Below, one piece after another: positions 1 through 6,253 of a stretch of DNA of 8,159 nt. Under the pieces are notes generated by a model that was not told where the DNA came from, searched no databases, and was given only the letters and a program-made list of their open reading frames with translations. The position numbers and the translations under genes were made by a program. Within the stretch, counting starts at the first letter, position 1. Every line of letters begins with the position of its first letter. Source of the stretch: Clostridiales bacterium (lineage in GTDB: Bacteria; Bacillota; Sulfobacillia; UBA995; UBA9673); contig DPMO01000147.1 in NCBI GenBank assembly GCA_003541445.1, forward strand, positions 1-8,159, read 5' to 3'.

Positions 1-520
1 CGAAGGGGCGGCCGGCCACGAGTATCTCCCGGCCGAGCGGGTCGCGCGGACCGAAGAGCCGCTCGGCCGTGCGGCTGCCCAGGACGGCCACCTGGCGGCG
101 GTAGAGGACGTCCTGGTGTGACAGGAAGCGCCCCCGGGCCACGGGATGTCGCTGGACCTGCGGCATGTCCTCGGTCGTGCCGACCACGTCGACCTTCTCC
201 GAGCGACCCAGCCATCTCACGGTGAGCTCCCTCTGGATACTCGGCAGGGCGGCCAGCACACCGTCCACCCTGGCCTCGATGGCCGCGACGTCCTCGAGGC
301 GAAGGTCCCGTCCCCGGGCGCTGGCCGGTATGACCATGACGAGGTTGGAGCCGAGGGCTTCGACCTGGGCGGTGACCTCCCGGCTCGCGCCGGTGCCCAC
401 CGAGACCAGGGCCACCACGGCTGCGACCCCGATGATCACGCCCAACATGGTCAAGAAGCTCCGCATCCTGTTGGCCCTCAGCCCGTCGAGGGCCAGGCGC
501 AGGCTCTCCAAGAGGTTCAC
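1..520 (-). CDS. MacB-type ABC transporter permease, N-terminal part (cut by the left window edge)
   Basis: This is the membrane subunit of an ABC exporter of the MacB/FtsX class, which works with the ATPase and adaptor encoded just upstream. The GTG start at 520-518 overlaps the ATPase stop codon by four bases (GTGA), and AGGTGA lies nine bases before it. The 173 visible residues run from MNLLESLRLALDGLRANRMR, a positive cytoplasmic lead typical of MacB, into one hydrophobic helix at about residues 21-43 (FLTMLGVIIGVAAVVALVSVG). The extracytoplasmic MacB_PCD-type domain follows, with the usual ALGSNLV stretch (about 55-61), the VARGRFLS segment (127-134), VAVLGSRTAERLFG (144-157) and DPLGREI (160-166). 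The remaining transmembrane helices and the stop lie outside the window. The substrate cannot be told; members export macrolides, peptides, lipoproteins or toxins. Confidence 0.93.
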   Translation of the reverse strand, partial: MNLLESLRLALDGLRANRMRSFLTMLGVIIGVAAVVALVSVGTGASREVTAQVEALGSNLVMVIPASARGRDLRLEDVAAIEARVDGVLAALPSIQRELTVRWLGRSEKVDVVGTTEDMPQVQRHPVARGRFLSHQDVLYRRQVAVLGSRTAERLFGPRDPLGREILVAGRPF

Positions 521-1323
521 CCTGCCGGTTCACCTGCCTTTCCGTCAGGCCCACCCCGCGCGGCGCGGACGAACTCCTCGTCCGGGACCGGGTCGTCTCC
601 GACCAGGCGGCCGTCGAGCATCCTGATAATGCGCCGGGTCTGCCGCGCCCGACGGGGGTCGTGCGTCACCAGGACCACGGTCACGCCTAGCTCCTCGTTC
701 ACCCTCTGGAAGAGCCCCATGATTTCCTCGCCGGTCCGGGAGTCGAGGTTTCCGGTCGGCTCGTCGGCCAGGATGAGCCGGGGGTCGCCGGCAAGGGCTC
801 GGGCTATGGCCACGCGCTGCTGCTCTCCGCCCGAGAGCTGGGCGGGACGGTGGGTCAGGCGGTGTCCCATGTTGACGATTTCCAGGGCCTCGCGGGCCAT
901 GCGTCTCCTCACGGCACGGGGTACGCCGCGGTAGATGAGGGGGAGTTCGACGTTCTCGGCGGCCGTCGCGCGGGGGAGGAGGTTGAAGGTCTGGAAGACG
1001 AAGCCGACCTTACGGTTGCGTATCTCGGCCAGCTCGTTGTCGGTGAGGGCGGAGACGTCGCGGCCCTCGAGGAGGTAGACGCCTCGGGTCGGCCGGTCCA
1101 GACAGCCGAGGATGTTCATCAGGGTCGATTTCCCGGAGCCGGAAGGACCCATGATGCTGACGAGCTCGCCTTCCCAGACGCGGAGGTCGGCCTCCTGCAG
1201 GGCCGCGACGGAGAGCCTGCCTTCCCCGTAGACCTTCGTGACGCGCTGGAGCTCGATGAGCGGGGTCCCGCGGTGGCTGCCGCGGGGCAGAGGCGCCGAA
1301 GGCGAAGAAGGACCTCGGGCCAC
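517..1323 (-). CDS. MacB/LolD-type ABC transporter ATP-binding protein
   Basis: This is the ATPase that powers the exporter formed with the neighbouring adaptor and permease. All nucleotide-binding motifs are intact in the 268 residues: Walker A GPSGSGKST at 59-67, Q-loop Gln111, signature LSGGEQQR at 163-170, Walker B LILADEP with catalytic Glu188, D-loop NLD at 192-194 and switch His221. The LADEPTGNLDS wording is typical of the MacB/LolD/YknY branch. The GTG start at 1323 shares its first base with the adaptor stop codon (TAGTG), and GGTGGTGAAGG upstream can serve as ribosome site. This start gives about 20 residues of low-complexity Pro/Ser/Arg sequence before the usual family start (PLIELQRVTKVYG). 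No ATG, GTG or TTG nearer the core is in frame, so the extension is probably real. The tail after about 245 is short and polar. Confidence 0.95.
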   Translation of the reverse strand: MARGPSSPSAPLPRGSHRGTPLIELQRVTKVYGEGRLSVAALQEADLRVWEGELVSIMGPSGSGKSTLMNILGCLDRPTRGVYLLEGRDVSALTDNELAEIRNRKVGFVFQTFNLLPRATAAENVELPLIYRGVPRAVRRRMAREALEIVNMGHRLTHRPAQLSGGEQQRVAIARALAGDPRLILADEPTGNLDSRTGEEIMGLFQRVNEELGVTVVLVTHDPRRARQTRRIIRMLDGRLVGDDPVPDEEFVRAARGGPDGKAGEPAG

Positions 1324-3068
1324 TAGCCTTCACCACCGCCCGGGTGCCGAGGCTGGCCGGAACCGAAGGGACCCGCGTCGACCTCGAGGCTTCCGGTCAC
1401 CACGACCTCGCCCTCCTCAAGGCCCTCGATGATCTCGGTGAAGATGCTGTTCGAGAGCCCGGCCGTGACCTCACGGGCGACCGGGGTGCCGTCCGCCAGG
1501 ACCTGGACCACGGCCTCGCGCCCCGCCCCGTAGACGGCCTCGACCGGGACGAGGAGGACGTTCTCCCGCCGCGCGACCACGACGGTCGCGGAGACGCTCA
1601 TCCCCGCCCGCATCCTGGGGTCGCCCGAGAGGCGGATGCGGGCCTCGTAGCTCGTCACGCCGTCTCGGGGGACCCCCTCGAGGGAGACGCTCTCGACATA
1701 CCCCGAGAACGACTCGTCCGGGAAGGCGTCGATCCTGACGGTGGCCGGCCGGCCAGGGTCGAGGCCGCTGACCTCGAGCTCGTCTACGGTTATGACCGCC
1801 GTGACCTCGGAGAGGTCGACGACAGAGACCAGGCGCTGGCCGGGGCTGACGGTCTCGCCCGGAACGACGAAGACGTCGGCCACCGTCCCGTCGAGTTCCG
1901 CGGTGACGGTGAGTTCCGCCAGCTGCCGCTCCAGTGTGGCGAGCTGTAGCGCGGCCTGCTCGTACCGCAGGCGAAGCTTCTCAATCTGCGCCTGGGTCAT
2001 CGCCGGGGGACCCGGGTCGAGGAGCTCGGCCAGGGCCTGCTCGGCCTTCAGGAGGTCGGCCTCCGCCCGCGTCAGGGCGGCCTCGGCCTCGTCGCTCTCG
2101 AGGACCACGATGACCTGGTCGGCCTCGACCTCCTCGCCTTCCGAGACGTGGACGGCGACGACCTCCCCGCCGGTGGCCGTCGTCACCGTCTGAAAGCGGT
2201 CGTAGGCCAGATAGCCCGTCACTCGGGTGGTCAGGCCCGGCCACGAGCTGTCGACTTCCAGGGCGGCCGAGGCGGTCATGCCCCCCCGGGCGTCGGGGTC
2301 GGATTCCTCCAGGGTGACCGTCACGCTGTAGGTGACGCCACCCTTTCCGGACGTCCCCTGGGCGGAGATGGCCGTCACCCGTCCGTCGAGGTCGCGTGAG
2401 ATGGCCCGGACGTTCACGGTGAGTTCGTCTCCGAGCGCGATCTCGTCGATCAGGTTCTCGGGGACGGAGAGGACGGCTCGGAGGGCGTCGGGGGTGAAGA
2501 CATTGAAGAGCGGGGCCCCAGGCGAGACGGTGTCGCCCGGCCGGACGCTGATGTCGGAGACCGTGCCGGCGAACGGGGCCCGGGCGGTGAGGTCTTCCAC
2601 GTTCCGGCGGGCCTGCTCGACCGCGACCCGCGCACCCTCCAGCGCCGCCCTGGCCGCGGCGATGTCGGCCTCTGTGGCCAGCGACTCGCGGGGGCCGGTG
2701 GCCTCCTCGAGGTCGATTTCCGCCAGCCGCAGCTCCAGGCGGGCCTGGGCCACCTGGTCGGCCAGGTTGTCGTTCGAGAGCCTGAGAAGGACCTGTCCCT
2801 TCTTGACCGTGTCGCCGGCCTTCACGGCCACGCTCTCCACGGTCCCGCTGGAGGAGCTGACGGCGTCCTGCCGGACGCGGGGGGCGAGGGTCCCCGTGCC
2901 GCCTACGGTGACCTCGAGGGTGCCCCGGGTGACCGTGGCCGTGGAGTAGCGGGCGGCCGTCGCCTGCCCACTGCGCGAGACGACCGTCAGGGCCTTGACG
3001 CCGGAGAGGAGACCGGCGATGAGCGCGACGGCGACGAGCACCACCACGATTCTGTGCGGTCTTCGCAA
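1323..3068 (-). CDS. MacA/HlyD-type adaptor protein with two tandem adaptor units
   Basis: This is the membrane-anchored extracytoplasmic adaptor of a MacAB-like ABC exporter. It opens with Arg-rich residues and one hydrophobic helix (about 7-29), a membrane anchor or uncleaved signal. Unit 1 has a lipoyl half (72-98, GTVESVAVKAGDTVKKGQ), an Ala/Glu/Arg-rich coiled-coil hairpin (100-160), the second lipoyl half (161-190, APFAGTVSDISVRPGDTV) and a beta-barrel (about 192-272, ending RGGMTASAALEV). Unit 2 repeats the order: lipoyl half (297-325), coiled coil (326-385), lipoyl half (386-417, ELDGTVADVFVVPGETVSPG) and beta-barrel (420-498, ending RAGMSVSATVVV). A single membrane-proximal domain follows (about 500-562). 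At 581 residues it is much longer than ordinary MacA (about 370). The start is TTG with GGGAG eleven bases upstream (3080-3084), a slightly long gap; no better start fits the basic N-terminus. It is first gene of the exporter operon. Confidence 0.9.
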   Translation of the reverse strand: MRRPHRIVVVLVAVALIAGLLSGVKALTVVSRSGQATAARYSTATVTRGTLEVTVGGTGTLAPRVRQDAVSSSSGTVESVAVKAGDTVKKGQVLLRLSNDNLADQVAQARLELRLAEIDLEEATGPRESLATEADIAAARAALEGARVAVEQARRNVEDLTARAPFAGTVSDISVRPGDTVSPGAPLFNVFTPDALRAVLSVPENLIDEIALGDELTVNVRAISRDLDGRVTAISAQGTSGKGGVTYSVTVTLEESDPDARGGMTASAALEVDSSWPGLTTRVTGYLAYDRFQTVTTATGGEVVAVHVSEGEEVEADQVIVVLESDEAEAALTRAEADLLKAEQALAELLDPGPPAMTQAQIEKLRLRYEQAALQLATLERQLAELTVTAELDGTVADVFVVPGETVSPGQRLVSVVDLSEVTAVITVDELEVSGLDPGRPATVRIDAFPDESFSGYVESVSLEGVPRDGVTSYEARIRLSGDPRMRAGMSVSATVVVARRENVLLVPVEAVYGAGREAVVQVLADGTPVAREVTAGLSNSIFTEIIEGLEEGEVVVTGSLEVDAGPFGSGQPRHPGGGEG

Positions 3069-3134
3069 GGTCAGCTCAACTCCCGGTAACCCGATGGTCG
3101 GACGGAGGGCCCCCCGGTACCAAGACTCGTCTAA

Positions 3135-3156
3135 GTGTTCACAGGGGGTGTGTTCA
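3135..3156. repeat. Direct repeat GTGTTCA x2, possible operator
   Basis: GTGTTCA occurs exactly at 3135-3141 and again at 3150-3156, 15 bases apart. Read on the minus strand it is TGAACAC, the same core as TGAACA at 3204-3209 on the plus strand. Its place upstream of the adaptor gene fits a regulator binding site. That role is inference; no regulator gene is in the window. Confidence 0.4.
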
Positions 3157-3202
3157 GACTGCTACCTTACGCGCGGACCGCGGCCGCTCCTGCCCGGAAG
3201 TC

Positions 3203-3235
3203 TTGAACATTGCGTTAACGAGACCGGAACATTCC
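3203..3235. promoter_or_regulatory. GAACATT repeat pair in an AT-richer patch, possible promoter or operator
   Basis: GAACATT occurs at 3205-3211 and 3227-3233, exactly 22 bases apart, about two helical turns. The second copy sits in GGAACATTCC, whose outer four bases form an inverted repeat, and GTTAAC (3213-3218) lies between the copies. The patch is clearly less GC-rich than the surrounding coding DNA. It lies about 80 bases upstream of the RdhA-like start, where an operator or promoter would be expected. No regulator is identified. Confidence 0.4.
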
Positions 3236-3302
3236 ATCAGCGGCACCGACCTGCAGACCGTGGCGCAGGAGCTCCTCCCGGCGGCGCCGAAGAGCCACCT
3301 CC

Positions 3303-3310
3303 AGGAGGGT
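3303..3310 (+). promoter_or_regulatory. Ribosome binding site deciding the RdhA-like start
   Basis: AGGAGGGT lies five bases before GTG 3316. It is the strongest Shine-Dalgarno match near this gene and selects GTG 3316 over in-frame starts further upstream, which would run back into the divergent adaptor gene. Confidence 0.85.
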
Positions 3311-3315
3311 CCCTG

Positions 3316-4512
3316 GTGCGTCACCCGTGGTGGGTCAAGACACGGCCCGAGCCCAAGTACGAGATCCGGGCTGAAGACTACGAGCGCTTCGACGCCCGGA
3401 AGACCGTTTTCGGGAGTTTCGAGGAGTACGTGGGAGAGGTGCGGGCCCGACAGCTCTTCGAGCAGAGCCGGAGCCGGCGGGTAGCCGCGCTTGCGGCTGA
3501 TGAGCCCGGCTTGAGTCTGGCGGACAGGGCCCTCGCCTTCGGCGCTCAGACCGTCTGGCAGAGTGAGGCCCAGCAGACGCTCTACTCCTGGACCTCCCCG
3601 CGCAGCCCGGCTCTGGAGGCCCTGAACCCGGAGAGGCGTCGTTTGGACGTGTCTCCGGAGCAGGCGGCCCGCATCGTGAAGAGAGCCGCCCGCTTCTACG
3701 GGGCCCTGATGGTCGGGATAGCGGAGCTGAACCGGAGTCATGTCTACAGCCACGACCACCGGGGGCGGCCCATCGTCTTCCGCGACACCCCGGAACCGGT
3801 CGTGACCGACGAGGAGCTGGTGATACCTGAGAGCTGCCGGTGGGTGGTCGCTCTGGCCGTCAGGCAGGACTGGACGGCGGTGATGGGGGCTCCCAACGCG
3901 CTGTCGAGCGCGGCCGTGGCCTTGGGCTACAGCACCATGCCCGTGGTGGCCGGCAGTCTGGCCGAGTTCATCCGGGCCCTGGGCTACAACGCCATCCCCT
4001 GCGGCAACGACACCGCCCTGTCGGTTCCCATCGCCATCGACGCCGGTCTGGGGGAGTTCGGCCGTCACGCGCGGCTCATCACTCCCCGCTACGGCTCCAA
4101 CGTGAGACTGGCCAAGGTGATCTGCGACCTGCCCATGAGTGTCGACCGTCCCATCGATTTCGGCGTCGTCGAGTTCTGCATGGTGTGTAAGAAATGTGCT
4201 CTCCACTGCCCCTCGGGGGCCATCTCTCTCGAGCGCGAACCCAGCTTCGAGACCCGCGGCCCCTGGAACCGGGCGGGCGTGAAGATGTGGCACGAGGACG
4301 CGGTGAAGTGCTTCGAGCAGTGGCACCGGGAGACCACGGGCTGCTCCATCTGCGTGCGCGTCTGCCCTTACAACCATGCCGACACGGTGGTCCACCGGGC
4401 CGTGATGGCCGCCATCGCCACGACGACCCTTTTCAACCGCCTTTTCGCGGCCGCGGACGACCTCTTCGGCTACGGGAGACAGGCCCCGCCCCAGGCGTTC
4501 TGGGCCTCGTGA
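3316..4512 (+). CDS. rdhA: Reductive-dehalogenase (RdhA) family protein, cytoplasmic type without Tat signal
   Basis: It is a probable cobalamin- and [4Fe-4S]-dependent reductase of 398 residues. The start PWWVKTRPEPKYEI (4-17) resembles the first residues of mature RdhA after Tat cleavage, so the Tat leader is simply absent. The catalytic-domain lead ARFYGALMVGIAELNRSHVYS spans 125-145, followed by GYNAIP (223-228), AGLGEFGR (243-250) and ITPRYGSNVR (255-264). Cluster motifs are C288-xx-C291-xx-C294-xxx-C298-P and C332-x10-C343-xx-C346-xxx-C350-P. Tyr205, Asn231 and Arg264 are spaced 26 and 33 residues, the spacing I recall for PceA Tyr246/Asn272/Arg305. These support the RdhA branch over epoxyqueuosine reductase (QueG), the nearest alternative. 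No RdhB anchor or dehalogenase regulator gene is nearby, so respiration on organohalides is not supported; a soluble, catabolic or other B12 reductase role is possible. A paralogue follows after 45 bases, probably cotranscribed. Confidence 0.85.
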   Translation: MRHPWWVKTRPEPKYEIRAEDYERFDARKTVFGSFEEYVGEVRARQLFEQSRSRRVAALAADEPGLSLADRALAFGAQTVWQSEAQQTLYSWTSPRSPALEALNPERRRLDVSPEQAARIVKRAARFYGALMVGIAELNRSHVYSHDHRGRPIVFRDTPEPVVTDEELVIPESCRWVVALAVRQDWTAVMGAPNALSSAAVALGYSTMPVVAGSLAEFIRALGYNAIPCGNDTALSVPIAIDAGLGEFGRHARLITPRYGSNVRLAKVICDLPMSVDRPIDFGVVEFCMVCKKCALHCPSGAISLEREPSFETRGPWNRAGVKMWHEDAVKCFEQWHRETTGCSICVRVCPYNHADTVVHRAVMAAIATTTLFNRLFAAADDLFGYGRQAPPQAFWAS

Positions 4513-4518
4513 CCTGAT

Positions 4519-4531
4519 GGCGGATGCCGCC
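4519..4531 (+). other. Small hairpin between the two RdhA-like genes
   Basis: GGCGG ATG CCGCC forms a five-base-pair stem with a three-base loop in the 45-base gap between the two genes. There is no T-run after it, so it is not a standard terminator. It may slightly tune relative expression or mRNA decay, or be chance in GC-rich DNA. Confidence 0.3.
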
Positions 4532-4543
4532 GGCAGGCGCAGT

Positions 4544-4551
4544 AGGGGGTG
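4544..4551 (+). promoter_or_regulatory. Ribosome binding site deciding the second RdhA-like start
   Basis: AGGGGGTG lies six bases before TTG 4558. The alternative in-frame GTG at 4549 falls inside this motif and so has no usable spacing; TTG 4558 is preferred. Confidence 0.7.
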
Positions 4552-4557
4552 TGGGAT

Positions 4558-5502
4558 TTGCCTGAACGTCCGGCACTTGCGCTCACGGTGGCCGAAAGGT
4601 TGATCGCTCCCCGCATCCGGCGGATTGTCGAGCTGGAGTCTGCCGCGGCCTCGAGGCCGGGTGCCGTTCTGGCCTCGGCCTTATCGCCGGAAAGGCTGGA
4701 CATCATGGCGGAGGTCCTGGCCCTAGGGGGCCGGGCCCGCCCCCCTGGCTTCCCCAGGGCCCTGCCATCGCTTCTCTCCAGCGTGAAAGGCATCTTCGAA
4801 TCGCTGGTCTCGCTCGGCGACAACCCCGCTGGGCCGGCGGTGGAGGCGCCTCAGGACTTCTTCGCCGTCCTCGAACAACGGGCGCGGCGCTGGGGCGTAT
4901 CGGCCATCGGCTACGCCAGGCTGCCGCGGGAGCTCGTCTTCAAAGGTAAGGGTGTCCTCCATCCCAACGCCGTGGTCCTGGCCATGGCTATGGACCGGAA
5001 GAGGCTGGCCAGGGCGCCGAGCCCGGATACGGCCGTGATGGTCCATCAGACCTACGCCCGGCTCGGGCGGGCGGCCAACGCCCTCGCCCGCTTCCTGAGG
5101 CGGCACGGCTACTCCGCCCAGGCGTGCCACCCCCTGGGGGGACAGGTCCTCTACCCACCTCTAGGGTGGCTGGCCGGGCTCGGCCACCGGGGTCCGGCCG
5201 GGCTCCTGGTCACCCCCTACCACGGGCCGGGAGTGAGGCTGGCGGCCGTCTTCACCAGCATCGAGAACCTTCCTTTGGGCCGCGGGGGCGACCCCGAACG
5301 GGTCGAGAGGGTGGGCGAGTTCTGCTCGAAGTGCGGGCTCTGCATCGATAAGTGCCCGGTGGGGGCCGTCAAGCGGAAGCCGACGCCGGGCCCCGGGGGC
5401 GCGGACCTCGTCACATGCATCGAGAAGGACAAGTGCCTGCCCTACTTCGCCGAGAACCACGGTTGCTCGGTCTGCATCAGCGTCTGCCCGCTGGGGCGGT
5501 AG
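4558..5502 (+). CDS. RdhA/QueG-like double [4Fe-4S] cluster protein, divergent paralogue of the preceding gene
   Basis: This 314-residue iron-sulfur protein has no assigned function. Its C-terminal two thirds align with the preceding RdhA-like protein: RARRWGVSAIGYARL (108-122), Tyr166, GYSAQAC (184-190), AGLGHRGP (206-213), VTPYHGPGVR (218-227), then C256-xx-C259-xx-C262-xxx-C266-P and C293-x9-C303-xx-C306-xxx-C310-P. Compared with the first protein, Tyr205 corresponds to Tyr166 and Arg264 to Arg227, but Asn231 falls on His191/Pro192 and Glu247 on His210, with a two-residue insertion between. It ends four residues after the last cluster Cys, whereas the neighbour has a 48-residue tail. The first 100 residues are mostly helical-looking and unmatched. 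No signal peptide or membrane segment is seen. The TTG start has AGGGGGTG before it; GTG 4549 would add three residues. It could be a partner subunit, an electron carrier, or an enzyme with altered chemistry. Confidence 0.8.
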   Translation: MPERPALALTVAERLIAPRIRRIVELESAAASRPGAVLASALSPERLDIMAEVLALGGRARPPGFPRALPSLLSSVKGIFESLVSLGDNPAGPAVEAPQDFFAVLEQRARRWGVSAIGYARLPRELVFKGKGVLHPNAVVLAMAMDRKRLARAPSPDTAVMVHQTYARLGRAANALARFLRRHGYSAQACHPLGGQVLYPPLGWLAGLGHRGPAGLLVTPYHGPGVRLAAVFTSIENLPLGRGGDPERVERVGEFCSKCGLCIDKCPVGAVKRKPTPGPGGADLVTCIEKDKCLPYFAENHGCSVCISVCPLGR

Positions 5503-5572
5503 TCGTCGGCTTCGCCGGGACTTGACCCGGGTCGGGGCCGTCCGTCTCCCCTCACGGGAGGATGCGGCCACA

Positions 5573-5630
5573 CCGGCGAAGGCCGGCCCCGGTGTGTCTT
5601 CAGGCCGGCGCGGCCGGTGAAGGCCGGACC
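5573..5630 (+). repeat. Imperfect 17-base direct repeat
   Basis: CCGGCGAAGGCCGGCCC at 5573-5589 recurs as CCGGTGAAGGCCGGACC at 5614-5630, with 15 of 17 bases the same and 41 bases between starts. A shorter inverted relative, GGCTTCGCCGG, lies at 5508-5518. It may be a short interspersed repeat of this genome or part of a structured RNA. Confidence 0.5.
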
Positions 5631-5671
5631 AAGAGCGTCTCGCACGGCACCATAGCACCACCGGGAGGAGC

Positions 5672-5678
5672 GGGAGGA
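5672..5678 (+). promoter_or_regulatory. tdk: Ribosome binding site of tdk
   Basis: GGGAGGA lies five bases before TTG 5684. A second, equally good GGGAGGAG sits at 5663-5670 but is too far from the start. The site fixes a TTG start, giving the family's usual short lead before the P-loop. Confidence 0.8.
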
Positions 5679-5683
5679 ACGCC

Positions 5684-6253
5684 TTGCTCAAGGTCTACTG
5701 GGGAAGCATGTTCGCGCAGAAGTCGATGGCCCTCTTCCGGGAGGTCCTCCGGGCCCGGGCCGCGCGGAAGAAGGTGCAGTGCTTCAAGTACGACGACGGC
5801 CGCTACGCCAAGAGGGAGATTGTCACCCACGACGGACTGGCCCTCGAGGCGCAGCCGGTCCCCGACACCGACACTCTCGTCGCCGCCGTCGACCCGGACA
5901 CGGAGGTCATCATCATCGACGAGGCCCAGTTCTTCGATGAGCGGCTGGTCCAGGTGGCGAACGAGTGGGCCGACGCCGGCAGGACGGTGATCGCCGCCGG
6001 GCTCGACATGGACCGCTACGGCCGTCCGTTCGGCATAATGCCCGCCCTGGCGGCCACGGCGGAGGAGGCCATCAAGCTCCGGGCCATCTGTGTCTGCTGT
6101 GGTGACGAGGCCTGGATATCCTACGGTCGGGCCACGACGACGACCGAGCAGAAGGAGATAGGCGGGGCCGACAAGTACGAGGCCCGCTGCCGCCGCTGCG
6201 CCCGGAAGGGGCCGAGGGCCACGGCCGTCGAGGTCCCGCGGTTCATGAGATGA
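5684..6253 (+). CDS. tdk: Thymidine kinase, type II (TK1-like), with altered P-loop
   Basis: It phosphorylates thymidine to dTMP with ATP in the salvage pathway, in the cytoplasm. The 189-residue length is normal for bacterial TK1-type enzymes. Family marks in order: P-loop region GSMFAQKS (7-14), THDG (48-51, matching the usual SHDG), Walker B and catalytic Glu in IIIDEAQFF (76-84, Glu80), GLDMDRYGRPFG (106-117, usual GLDxDFxGxPF), first zinc pair C136-xx-C139-G, QKEIGGADKY (156-165) of the substrate lasso end, and second zinc pair C169-xx-C172. The oddity is Gln12 where the Walker A normally has Gly (GPMFSGKS/T); Lys13 and Ser14 remain. Everything else is intact, so it may still be active, have altered nucleotide binding, or have drifted. 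The TTG start has a strong ribosome site, and the end overlaps rmuC by four bases (ATGA), implying coupled translation. Confidence 0.92.
   Translation: MLKVYWGSMFAQKSMALFREVLRARAARKKVQCFKYDDGRYAKREIVTHDGLALEAQPVPDTDTLVAAVDPDTEVIIIDEAQFFDERLVQVANEWADAGRTVIAAGLDMDRYGRPFGIMPALAATAEEAIKLRAICVCCGDEAWISYGRATTTTEQKEIGGADKYEARCRRCARKGPRATAVEVPRFMR

Larger units (their letters stand above)
3069..3315. promoter_or_regulatory. Divergent intergenic control region between the exporter operon and the RdhA-like genes
   Basis: These 247 bases separate two operons transcribed away from each other, so both promoters should lie here. I could not fix either promoter with confidence; TTGAAC at 3203-3208 is a possible -35 for the rightward genes but has no convincing -10 at 17 bases. 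The region contains a less GC-rich patch (3201-3237) and a set of TGTTCA/TGAACA-type motifs, listed separately. I found no open frame here with a ribosome site, no cobalamin riboswitch hallmark and no rho-independent terminator. Confidence 0.6.
5503..5683 (+). other. Hairpin-rich 181-base gap before tdk
   Basis: No gene is seen here. The gap holds the palindrome GACCCGGGTC (5524-5533), a GGCCG/CGGCC outer stem (5536-5540 with 5565-5569) around a CTCCC/GGGAG inner stem (5546-5550 with 5556-5560), an eight-pair stem CACACCGG/CCGGTGTG (5569-5576 with 5589-5596), and GGCCG-GCG-CGGCC (5603-5615). None is followed by a T-run. It may hold a terminator for the upstream genes, a structured leader of tdk, or both; GC-rich DNA gives many chance stems. 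Confidence 0.4.

Noticed and set aside
146..934. A 262-codon plus-strand frame over the permease and ATPase genes.
   Set aside because: It runs antisense to two well-supported genes and has no family features.
2995..3315. An upstream in-frame extension of the RdhA-like gene, starting as far back as 2995.
   Set aside because: It would overlap the start of the divergent adaptor gene, the extra residues look like random GC-rich translation with no Tat twin-arginine motif, and the strong AGGAGGGT site fits GTG 3316.
3069..3315. A cobalamin riboswitch upstream of the RdhA-like genes.
   Set aside because: It would make sense for a B12 enzyme, but I see no B12-box-like sequence or matching long-range structure.
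3154..4395. A 413-codon open frame on the minus strand.
   Set aside because: It is opposite the RdhA-like gene and has the same shadow composition, with no recognisable motif.
4549..4557. GTG 4549 as start of the second RdhA-like gene.
   Set aside because: The codon lies inside the best ribosome-binding motif, leaving no spacing; TTG 4558 has a six-base gap. The difference is only three residues.
5503..5683. A standard rho-independent terminator after the second RdhA-like gene.
   Set aside because: Several GC-rich stems are present, but none is followed by a run of T.
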